Assembly (NCBI RefSeq): GCF_034190915.1
Contig: NW_026947502.1
Coordinates: 7,238,785-7,302,784 of the forward strand
Direction of reading: 5' to 3'
Source: Cavia porcellus
Taxonomy: Eukaryota > Chordata > Mammalia > Rodentia > Caviidae
Length of the DNA stretch: 64,000 nucleotides
The notes under the pieces were generated by a model. That model made no database searches. It saw only the letters and a program-made list of their open reading frames with translations, and had not been told where the DNA came from. The first letter of the stretch is position 1, and each line of letters opens with the position of its first letter. The position numbers and the translations under genes are program-made. Positions 55,970-64,000 of this stretch are shown piece after piece.

Positions 55970-56170
55970 GGTGTTTATTTCAACATTTCCTCTTCCATGA
56001 GATCATTTTATCCCTGCAACAATCCTGTAAAGTAGGAGAGAATAAAAATTATGCACTTATACATATAGATAAGGACACAAGTTCATAGAGGAGGAGTTAC
56101 TTGCCTGAAGTCCTATAGTGATTCTGAGTGGCAGGACTCATTCTACCATTTATCTGTCTGGCTCTGGGAT
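55970..56170 (-). mobile_element. MIR SINE, antisense
   Basis: GATCATTTTATCCCTGCAAC, AATCCTGTAAAGTAGGAGAG, GAGTTACTTGCCTGAAGTCC and TGGCAGGACTCATTC follow antisense MIR order. Confidence 0.65.
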
Positions 56171-56728
56171 GTTTTCCGTGTATTACATTTGAATTAAATA
56201 GTGAATTTTATACTCAAGGAACTTCTGTGTAACAATAAGCTAAGGCAACTTGATAGATTGATTTTGATCAATTTTTTGCAAATATTATAATATCTCAATT
56301 CATGAATGCTTCTGTTTGCAAACAAATCAGTTTGCAAACAAAAGTGTTCAGCAAACTTTTGCTTCCATTTGCCAGCTTCACAACAGGGAACAAACATGAC
56401 CATGGCCATCTTCCTCAAAATCATAGAACAAATTAAGTTTGTAAAACCACTGTATTACTGTTATAAGTTGCATGTTATGTTTGTCTCACAACAAAGGCAA
56501 ATAAATTCAGGGATTTAAATCATGGGGATAAAGTTTAAATAATAGAATTTGAGGGAAATAATATAAACAGGCAAGATAAAGTTAAGTTTAGAGAATTTTA
56601 GATTCAGAATGGATTATGGAGCAAAAGAAAAGTTATTTAATAAGCAAGGAAACCGAGGTTCAAAATTTTGCTGTAATTTGCCTCGGGTCCTATTCCTGGT
56701 TGGTAATGTAGACCATGTGTATCTCCCA
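56171..56728. other. AT-rich, no gene
   Basis: A short self-complementary patch occurs around 56310-56345 (GTTTGCAAACAAATCAGTTT, then GCAAACAAAAG). Frames over 56194-56518 on the two strands overlap and are unassigned. Confidence 0.4.
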
Positions 56729-57013
56729 GCTGGATGTAGTGGGCACACCTGTAATCCCAGGGCTCTGGAAGGCTGGGGCAGGAGGAGCAGAAGTTTGAAA
56801 ATAACCTAGGCATTGTAGTGACATAGTAAGACCCTGTCTTTAAATAAAAAGAAAGAGAAAGAAAGAAATGTGGAAAGAAGGGAGAGGGGAGGAAGAAAGG
56901 AAGGAAGGAAAGAAGGAAGGAAGGAAGGAAGGAAGGAAGGAAGGAAGGAAGGAAGGAAGGACAGGTGGCGGGTATAGCTCAGAGCAAAAGTCTTGAGTTC
57001 AGTCCCCAGTCCT
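56729..57013 (+). mobile_element. B1-dID composite SINE split by a GGAA microsatellite
   Basis: A sense B1 (GTGGGCACACCTGTAATCCC, CTGGGGCAGGAGGAGCAG, TGACATAGTAAGACCCTGTC) runs from 56729 to about 56845. An AAAG-rich linker grades into a (GGAA)n array at about 56883-56960. A sense dID part (GGTGGCGGGTATAGCTCAG, GAGTTCAGTCCCCAG) completes the composite. The B1, A-rich linker, dID order is the normal one, so the array probably expanded inside the linker. Confidence 0.8.
56883..56960. repeat. (GGAA)n microsatellite
   Basis: An almost pure GGAA array of about 16 units follows GAAGAAAGG variants. Each GGAA is an ETS-family core site. It lies within the B1-dID linker. Confidence 0.95.
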
Positions 57014-57760
57014 AAGGACTTTTGACTTGCTTGTTGAAGGGGAAGTGTGGATATATGACCCTGGGCGGCCTTCAGCAGGGTTCTGTGGTACGTCTGAGAG
57101 TGGAAGGAACATCAGGTACTTGAGGACAAGATGGGAGTTTTGGTGTCACTCAGACTTGGAAGGAAGTAAGACTGACTCAAGCTCTGACATAATGATTTCT
57201 AAAAAATTTCCTTCAATTATGATGGAAAAGTCTGTTGGATCCTAATCTGACCTTAATAATTCTTGAGCCTTTACTTGCTTGTTTCCCTTTTTAGGTAGAG
57301 TATCTAGAACATATGCTCAAAGCCCTTGATAGGCTAACATTTAATAACATCACTTTGTTTTATGGGATATGTTTTCTACATTATGAAGCACGATATACAT
57401 TTTAAACTTATGAAATGATTAGTGTTTTTAAAAATCAAATTGAATTTTATTCAAAATTTATTTAAATATAAGTGGATTGATTTATAAAAATCTCTTATGG
57501 GCATAATAGCGTAGGTCATGGTGGCATGCTGGAATGAATTAACTTGAGGAATTACAGTCAAAGGGGCTACATCCACTGGCATTGTGTGGGACTTGTTGGA
57601 AGTGCCCCTCTTTGACCTCAGAGAAACCCAGATCTGACTTCCATTCCCACAGCAAACTTAGGAGTGCCACCTTGGGTAGGTGCTCCCATTTCCGAATCTC
57701 TAACAGCTAAAGTTTACAAAAGCAGCATTACTTCCTTTACAAAGCTGTTGTGAATAGTAG
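57014..57760. other. No gene recognised
   Basis: A plus frame of 72 codons (57027-57245) has no domain. An AT-rich part (57340-57500) follows. Nothing else is seen before the LTR at 57761. Confidence 0.4.
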
Positions 57761-58102
57761 TGTCTTAGTTACTTTATGCTCATCACTGAGACAAAATACC
57801 TGATGCCCAAGTTGGGAAAGGAAAGGTTTATTTCTTACAGTTTTTGGATGTTTCAGTCCCTACTCAGTTGGCTCCCAGGCAGGTGGGCATGGCTGGACCG
57901 CCTTTCATGGTGGCTGCAAACCGCAAGCTCCAACCGGCAAAGAGCAAGACACACCTTCTTCCTGCCATTACATCACATCCTGGCTCCACCCCTATGTGGG
58001 TGGAGCACTGACACCATCAATCCAAGCACTAGACAATGAACCAATCACAAATACACAATGCAAACTCATGAGGCCTGGGGGCCACAGACATAAACCATGA
58101 CA
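57761..58102 (-). mobile_element. Solo LTR (MaLR-like, short subfamily), antisense
   Basis: The plus strand runs TGTCTTAGTTACTTTATGC to ACATAAACCATGACA, giving TG...CA ends. AGTAG precedes it and AGTAG follows it, a perfect five-base target duplication. Its reverse complement aligns along its whole length with 59718-60043. The AATAAA signal lies on the minus strand (plus-strand GGTTTATTTCTTAC). Frame 57776-58039 is internal and not a gene. Confidence 0.9.
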
Positions 58103-59532
58103 AGTAGGAAATGTAAATGACGAGTACCAAGCTCAGTGCCTGATGTATAGTGGGCACAAAGGTGGTGGTAACTCTAACGAGAGGTGAACGTGGAAAGGAA
58201 ATCATGAGTACCTGTAAGCACCAAATGAAGCCTCGATTTTAGAACACTATTTCTTTCTTTGTTTTCCTCCTTCATGGTCCAGATAGGATTGCAGTTGGTG
58301 AAGTATATCCTTGCCCCAGAAGGTCTGTTTGTCACTTTTGAAAGAGTTAAACCATACTCCTGGAGGCTACTTTATTACTAGAAGAATCCCTGTGCCTATG
58401 CTTGATGGAAAGGCAGCCTTCAGGGCATCCTGGGAGGTGGACTGATTTGTTATTCCTGTGAAGGAGGCCTTGGTGTCTGGATTGGTAAAGAACAAACAAA
58501 AATATTCCTTAAAAAGTAGGCCAGTATTTGGTGAGGTTTGAAATATAATACTATGGTTCAGCCCTAAGAAAATATTAACATTAAAGCTTTTGAATGCTGA
58601 ACTGTAGGTTGCTTATTTGATTTCTTAAGTACTGCATTAAAATATTTATCTTGATCTTTGAGTTTTTTAAATCTCTCTTATATTTTTTCATACTTTACCC
58701 TAGTTCTAGTCCTGTTCTACAGTGACCAAATCTCCTCAACCCCCAAGTCAAAGAGAGAATGTAATTGTACAGCAAGTCTGCTTCGGATGCCTAAAAGAAA
58801 ATATCCGAGAAAGAATTTCTGCTTAATATGAGTTGGATGACAATGAGAAAATTTGCTTGAGGAAATGATAATTTCCTTGCCATAGTGAAGTTACACCCTA
58901 GAACAGTAACTTAGAGGCTAAGAAGTAGGGCTTTGTGTTACACATGGCGTAGACTTCCTTTAAAATACTGACCTTACACTGATGGAGTCCATTCTTCCTC
59001 TGGCCCAGTCCAGCATTCATTCAGTGAGCACTATTTGAGTGTCAGCGTATGCTATGGATGGAATGTGACCACCAGTGTAAAGAGAGTGGATGGCTGTTCT
59101 CAGGAGGTCACATTTGTCCCTTATGAGTACGGCAGGAGCAGTACCAATAAGTTCAGTGAAGCAATACAAACTGAATGCTTACTGTGTACAAGGCAATTTT
59201 GCTAGGTTCTCCATATGCATTACTAGACAAGTAAAATGTACATATCATGACATCTCCAAATATTACATTAAAATGTGTTGTTTTGATATTTGGCCCATGT
59301 AGATATCACCCTATTCAAGATATAGGTATAGACCATGTGTAGCATTCCAGAAAGTTCCTGTGTGCCCCCTGCCAGCCAAGCCATATTCCATAGATACAAC
59401 TTCTGTGTTTTTTTCTTGCACTATGTATTAATCTTGTGTCTTAAAATATAACTGTGTAAAATCATACAGTGTACTGGAATGTGAGTCTACTTTGTAACAC
59501 ACTTCTACAGCTTATACATGTGGGTTTTATGG
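58103..59532. other. No gene; MIR tail near 59.16 kb
   Basis: About 1.4 kb of low-copy sequence between two LTRs. GAATGCTTACTGTGTACAAGG (59175) is an antisense MIR 3' end. No other feature was recognised. Confidence 0.45.
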
Positions 59533-60275
59533 TGTTGTGATTTAGATTGGGAATGTCCCCTGAAAACCTCATGTGATCAGAAGTGGGCTTTTGGAAAATG
59601 ATTTGATCATGAGGGTAATATATTCATCAGTGGATTAATCCATCGATGAGTTCATAGCTGAATATGCTGTGAGGAGTGGGTGCTGGTTGGAAGAGAGGGG
59701 TCATTGGGGTATCCTGGTGTCATGGTTTATGTCTGTGGCCCCCAGGCCTCAGGAGTTTGAATTGTGCATTTGTTATTCATTGTCTAGTGCTTGGATTGAT
59801 GGTGTCAGTGCTCCACTCACATAGGGTGATGTAATGGCAGGAAGAAGGTGCGCCTTGCTCTTTGCTGGTTCCTGTTTGCTGTTTGCAGCCGCCATGAACT
59901 GCGGCCCAGCCATGCCCGCCTGCCTTGGAGCCAACTTGAGTGTGAACTGAAACCTCCAAAAACTGTAAGAAATAAACCTTTCCATTCCCAACTTTGGGCT
60001 TCAGGTATTTTGTCTCAGCGATGAGTAAAAAGTAACTAAGACACCTGGAATATTCTTGTCCCTGGATTCTCTCTTCTCTCTATTTTCCTTCCTTCACCCT
60101 CTCCTTCCTTCACAGCTTTCCTTCACTCCATCCTTTTACTGTGTTGTTTGTACCTGGAAGACAGACAGCTGTGCATGGACTAAGCCCTCTGAAACCATGA
60201 GCCAAAATAAACTTCTGCTTCTTTATGTTTGAGGAGTAGGAAACTTTTTCCTAGAACAGAGAAAGTGGCTAATTC
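59533..60275 (+). mobile_element. 5' LTR of the MaLR element, interrupted
   Basis: It starts TGTTGTGATTTAGATTGGG, parallel to TGTTATAGTTTATGG of the 3' LTR. GATTAATCCATCGATGAG and GGTGCTGGTTGGAAGAGAG appear before the insertion at 59718. After it, CTCTGAAACCATGAGCC, AAAATAAACTTCTGC (polyadenylation) and GAAAGTGGCTAATTCT complete the LTR. Removing the 326 bp insert leaves about 410 bp, equal to the 3' LTR length. Confidence 0.85.
59718..60043 (+). mobile_element. Nested solo LTR with perfect 5 bp target duplication
   Basis: It begins TGTCATGGTTTATGTCTGTG and ends AGTAACTAAGACA. CCTGG lies immediately on both sides (59713-59717 and 60044-60048). The interior has a CATGAACTGCGGCCCAGCC segment and AAGAAATAAACCTTTCC, its polyadenylation signal. 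It inserted into the MaLR 5' LTR and is therefore younger. It is a close relative of the inverted copy at 57761-58102. Minus frames in it are not genes. Confidence 0.92.
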
Positions 60276-61951
60276 TTAAACTGACACTGGAACTGGGCCT
60301 GTTGGCATGACTATATTGGGTTATGTGGTTCAAAAGTCTTTGAAACCATGGTTTGTAGGAGAACCTTCTAACGGTTTGGAGATGCTGGCTAGAGAAGATC
60401 TAGAATGTTATAAGCAAACTTAAAGTGCAATTCTAGACAGAGCTCAGAAGACCAGAATGCTGATATCAGTGCAGAAAGTAGAGGCCATTCAGGTGGTTTC
60501 AGATAGGAATCAGGGCTAGATTGGAAACTGGACTGGAGGCTGTGTATAGAACATTCTGACAAAGAACTTATCTACATTTTGCTCATGTCATATGTCTTTG
60601 TGTAAGGCTGAATTTAAAGGTGGCAGACTAACTAACCTGGCGGAAAAAATTTCAAGGCTGTTCAAAATTCAGGTAATAACATGAGTATTGCCGGCTGCTT
60701 TTAGTTAGACATGCAGCAGAAGTCAGGTGCCATAAGCAGGGACCAGACATGTAAAACCTTTACAGGTTGGTGAGAAAAGAAGAACCTGTAAATTTGGGAC
60801 TAAGGAGAGGGTGATTGCTGAGTAGATTAGCACCATTTTTAAGAAATCTTAGTATGAGGACAACAGAAAAGATGTCTAAAGGGCTTCTCAAGCATTGGCT
60901 GGATCCTACAGTCACTAGCTCATGGGTATAAAGAGGCAAACTCCTTTCAAAAACTTTGTTTTGAAAGGAGAGCCCCAGGGTACCCTGCCTATTTTTTAGG
61001 GCAGCCCAGAAAAATAAATACTAAATTTTATCATCCAGAAACCCAGAGGCTGTTGCACTGATGATTCACTGGCCTTGGTTAATGCTCAAGCTGCTAGCAG
61101 ACCTTGGCATCATTGAGGTTATGCTGGTTTTACAGACATGAAAAAATGTAACAGTTGTTAGATTGTGGAGGAGACTACAAAAATTTCAGTACAAGGCCTG
61201 AAATGTAGCCCTGAAGGAGCAATGCGTAAATCTGTGATTGTGAAGGCCGAATTACAGTGACAACCCTGGGAAGTAGAGGATGCCAGGAACATGGAGTATC
61301 TGCGGCAGGACTGAGCGGAGGTAGCCCAACAGCGCAGCGATACAAACAGCAACTCGCAAGGCCATAGCGATGGAGCTGAGCAAGACCTATGGAACTCGAA
61401 TCTGACCACAACCTGCCTTGGTGCTGAACACTGATCTTCAGCATTTAATGTTTGCCCTGCTGATTTCTAGTTTTGCTTGGATTTGATACCTTTTTGCCTC
61501 CTAATTTCTTCCCTTCAAAATATGGATATTTACCTTGTGCCGTTGTATGTTGAAGTCTTTTAACTTTCTTTTGGATTTTTTAGGGCCTTATAATTAAGAA
61601 TTTGTCTTGAGTCTTTTGGTTTTTGAAGGTAGAGTTTTTGGTTTTTTTTCCCTCGCACTTTGCTTTTATCCTGAGCTTTATGCAGTGTCTTTACACTGAA
61701 CTACATCCTTGGCCAGTATTTAGTTTTTATTTTGATACAGAGACTTGCTAAGTTGCTAAATTGCCTAGGCTGGGGTAAAATTTGTGATCCTCTGCAAAAG
61801 TAATGGGATTACAGTGGTGTGCTGATGTGCTTGGTTTGACCTTGGACTCGAGTGATGCTGAAACTGTTGAGAACTCCGCATCTCTTCAGACAGACTAAAT
61901 GCATTTTGCATAATTAGGTGGACAGGAACCTTGTGAGGGCCAGGGGAAGAA
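60276..61951 (+). mobile_element. MaLR internal (non-coding) region
   Basis: CAGAATGCTGATATCAGTGC and AGGTGGTTTCAGATAGGAATC correspond to the AATGCTGATAGTGATATGG and GTCTCAGATGGAGATGAGG blocks of MaLR internal sequence I recall from THE1/MST. AGCGATGGAGCTGAGCAAGAC matches the later GGGGCGGAGCTGCCCAAGACC block. No frame longer than about 90 codons is present (61158-61444, minus, antisense to the element). A B1-dID interrupts it at 61641-61836. A 12 bp perfect hairpin lies at 60941-60970. Confidence 0.75.
61641..61836 (-). mobile_element. B1-dID SINE, antisense, nested in MaLR
   Basis: ACTTTGCTTTTATCCTGAGC and CACTGAACTACATCCTTGGC are the antisense dID. TTGATACAGAGACTTGCTAAG, AATTGCCTAGGCTGGGGTAA and TAATGGGATTACAGTGGTG are the antisense B1. 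MaLR text (CTTGAGTCTTTTGG before, GACTCGAGTGATGCTGAAAC after) continues on either side. Confidence 0.85.
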
Positions 61952-62357
61952 TGTTATAGTTTATGGTTAGAGTGTCCCCAAAGGTTTATGCGTTCGGAGG
62001 TGGGGCTTTTGAAGGTGGTTTCATCATGGGGGTGATAGGCTCATCTATTGATATCCCACTGATGAGATCAGAGGTAAATGTGCTGTTAGGAGTTTGGGCT
62101 GTTCAGAAGTGGTGGATCACTGGAGACTTGGCCTAGAAGGGTGTGTTACTGTCCTGGACTAATTTGTTTTCTCTCTGCTTTGAGGCTTCTGTGGTTTGAG
62201 TAGCTCTCCCCCAGGAGGCCCTCTGTTATGTCACGCCATTTCTGTCTTGAGCTACAGAACCATGGACTGAGTCCTCAGAAACTGTGAGCCAAATAAATTG
62301 CCCCTTTAGATTGTAGATGTTGGATATTTTGCCGTAGTAGTGACAGTGACTAATACA
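61952..62357 (+). mobile_element. 3' LTR of the MaLR element
   Basis: It starts TGTTATAGTTTATGGTTAGAG and ends GTGACTAATACA, 406 bp. CACGCCATTTCTGTCTTGAG, AGAACCATGGACTGAGTCC, TGTGAGCCAAATAAATTGCC (polyadenylation) and GGATATTTTGCCGTAGTAG lie in the usual order. No matching five-base duplication with the 5' end is evident, consistent with age. Confidence 0.85.
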
Positions 62358-62399
62358 GGTAGGTTGTTCATTATTTAGTACCTTTTAATCTGAGCCATA

Positions 62400-63104
62400 G
62401 ACTATGATATGAATACGTTGCTACTTGTGTATTCATTCATTTGTTGATAAATGCTTTCTGTTTTGGGGATTTAGAAATTAATTTGCTGTAGACATTTTTC
62501 ATGCAAGTCTTTTGCCTTGATGGAAGTTTTCATTTCCGTTGAATCGTGAGTTAGGCCAATTTTTAACTTTATAAGTATGAAATAGTTTTCTGATCGAGTG
62601 AACTGTTGGTGTACTTCCTTGCTGATATTTGGTGGTGTTGGTATTTTCAATTTTAGCCCTATAAGTGAGTCTGTGGTGATATGTTTATATATATCCTTCT
62701 TCCTAAAATAATTGCTTTCAGTTTACGTATAGTAAAGTTTTGTTTCCTTGTGTACAGTTGTAAAAGTTTTAACTAAGTACAGATTTTTGTAAACATCTCA
62801 TACTAACACCATCAGGATACAGAATCATGCTGTTACCTTGTGATGCTAATTCTTCCTCCCACTCACATTCTGGTCACCACTTAGAGTTTTACCTTTTCCA
62901 CAATGCCATGTAGATGGAATCACATGATATTTAAGACTAGCACAATACCTTCGAGATTCACCAATGCTTTTGCATTATCAAGAGTTTATCTTATTATGCA
63001 TAAGACTTCTACAAGCCTTTGTACAGAGGTTTTTTATGTTTACATCAATTTGGATTTCTCTCAAGTAAGTATCTACCAGTGAGATTTCTGGGTTTGTACA
63101 ATGC
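62400..63104 (-). mobile_element. Old L1M 3' UTR fragment, antisense
   Basis: CAAGTCTTTTGCCTTGATGG, AAGTATGAAATAGTTTTCTG, GTGGTGTTGGTATTTTCAATT, CAATGCCATGTAGATGGAATC, GATTCACCAATGCTTTTGC and GTACAGAGGTTTTTTATG are antisense old-L1 3' text, in the expected order. Confidence 0.6.
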
Positions 63105-63350
63105 CTTAGTTTAGTTTGCTATAGCAAAGTACAATAGATAGGTGGTTTAAAATAAAAGGAAATTTATTGCTCACTGTTCTAGAGACTGAGAGCCTTCAAG
63201 CTGTGTGCTGGGATGGTCAGGTTTTGATGAGGTCCTGTTTCCAGTTTGCAAATGTTTAATTTCTTATTGTGTCACCACAAGGTAGGAAAGAGAAACAAGA
63301 ACTCCCTGGACACCTAATCCCATTCTCAGATTGTGATCTAATCACTTGTA
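63105..63350 (-). mobile_element. MaLR/MLT-like LTR, antisense
   Basis: CCTTAGTTTAGTTTGCTATAGC, AGGTGGTTTAAAATAAAAGG, AATTTATTGCTCACTGTTCTAG and GACTGAGAGCCTTCAAGC are the antisense 3' end of a MaLR/MLT LTR. A run of 12 C residues (63354-63365) adjoins it. Confidence 0.65.
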
Positions 63351-63559
63351 CAGCCCCCCCCCCCCAAGTACCATTGCATTCTGGGGAGGATTTCATACAT
63401 GGATTTCAGGTATACACAGACATTCAGACCATTGCATGTGGCAATGGTAGGTGTATACCTGAACCATATATTTTTCTTTATAAAACACAGCTGACCTGTT
63501 TGGTAATGTGGTTCAATTTTTATATTCTTACTAGCACTCTATTAAGAGTTGTACCTCCT
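63351..63559. other. Unclassified, with poly(C) run
   Basis: The C run at 63354-63365 is followed by sequence with no recognised feature. The plus frame over 63269-63565 crosses the run and is not credible. Confidence 0.4.
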
Positions 63560-63850
63560 GTATGAAGTCTTAATCCCCTGATGTGCCTTTATTTGAAACA
63601 GGAATTTTTGCAAATATACATAAGATGGGGACTTACTAAACTGGAGTGAGCCCTAAATCCAATGATGTGTCCTCCTAAAAAGAGAAAGATTGGAGATATA
63701 CAACTTAAGAGAAGATAGTCATGTGAAGGTGGAGGTAAAGAGAGGAGTGATGCAGCTACAAGCCAAGGGATGCTGCAGAGAGCCATCAGTGACCAGAAAT
63801 AGACTTGTGGATTCCAGACTGTGAGAGAACATATTTCTGTGTTTTAAATA
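63560..63850 (+). mobile_element. MLT-like LTR fragment, sense
   Basis: GTGCCTTTATTTGAAACAGG, GCCCTAAATCCAATGATGTG, GAGTGATGCAGCTACAAGCC and CAGACTGTGAGAGAACATATTTC match in sense the family seen in antisense at 47555-48248 (there, GGATTAATGC and CTTGTAGATCTATCAC). Confidence 0.7.
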
Positions 63851-63956
63851 ACCAGGTTTACCCTAAAACTTTCCCAGTACCCAATTCCTTTTCTGTTTTT
63901 TTTTTTTTTTTCCTTTTGGTAGACAGAAGGTATCATTCTTAATACTTCCATAGTAG

Positions 63957-64000
63957 GGGCTGGGGATTTAGCTCAGTGGCATAAGCACCTGCCTTGCAAG
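63957..64000 (+). mobile_element. ID-type SINE, cut by the window end
   Basis: GGGGCTGGGGATTTAGCTCAG and TGGCATAAGCACCTGCC are identical to, or nearly so, the young SINE at 2727. The B box and tail lie beyond the window. Confidence 0.9.

Larger units (their letters stand above)
59533..62357 (+). mobile_element. Near-complete MaLR retroelement (LTR-internal-LTR)
   Basis: A 5' LTR (59533 to about 60275), an internal region of about 1.7 kb and a 3' LTR (61952-62357) lie head to tail in one orientation. The internal part ends GAGGGCCAGGGGAAGA, a polypurine tract directly before the TG of the 3' LTR. After the 5' LTR a segment GACACTGGAACTGGGCC resembles the leucine-tRNA primer-binding region of ERVL elements. 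As in known MaLRs (THE1, MST) the internal region has no functional gag or pol frame, so it depended on ERVL enzymes. Confidence 0.85.

Overview
This window is mammalian nuclear DNA, almost certainly from a non-murid rodent. The clearest marker is a set of short tRNA-derived SINEs of the ID type, plus B1-dID composites in which a 7SL-derived B1 is joined to an ID-like tail. Published work places B1-dID in squirrel-related, dormouse and related rodent lineages. I did not see the sciurid ID variant I would expect in a ground squirrel, so I leave the species open. No bacterial, plasmid or phage signal is present. I could not support any cellular protein-coding exon, tRNA, rRNA or CpG-island promoter. 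The reading frames are short and fall in repeats or look random. The window is best read as intergenic or deep intronic sequence dominated by transposable elements of several ages.

Left part (1-8.4 kb): an unclassified AT-rich stretch with an ID SINE leads into a heavily deleted class I endogenous retrovirus lying on the minus strand (2.14-6.14 kb, LTR-gag-pro/pol-LTR). It has been interrupted by a young ID SINE and by an LTR of opposite orientation. Next come an antisense L1 split by a MaLR-type solo LTR, two ID SINEs and another MaLR LTR. From 8.4 to 19 kb there is mostly low-copy sequence with MIR and B1-dID fragments, an LTR-like block at 15.8-16.2 kb and a possible conserved enhancer-like segment near 17.4 kb.

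Middle (19-46 kb): a second copy of the plus-strand LTR seen at 3 kb is followed by several MaLR LTRs. Old antisense L1 pieces surround a 5'-truncated sense L1 (24.0-25.9 kb) that retains reverse transcriptase and ORF2 C-terminal remnants. An unusual A-rich element family occurs here at four loci in both orientations, with 140-150 bp internal tandem units at 35 kb. A 184 bp hAT-like MITE lies at 38.8 kb.

Right part (46-64 kb): MaLR/MLT-like LTRs, a possible piggyBac-type cysteine-rich fragment (50.3 kb), a mixed CA/GC plus AG microsatellite (54.1 kb), a B1-dID split by a GGAA array (56.7-57.0 kb) and two RFX X-box-like motifs (54.9 and 55.3 kb). The most complete element is a MaLR retroelement (59.5-62.4 kb) with both LTRs, a non-coding internal region, a nested solo LTR with a perfect 5 bp target duplication and a nested B1-dID. 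An inverted copy of the nested LTR family, also with a perfect 5 bp duplication, sits 1.6 kb upstream. The genes do not work together in any system; the biology visible here is the layered history of mobile elements. All assignments come from reading the sequence and from recall of family consensus features; no database search was possible.
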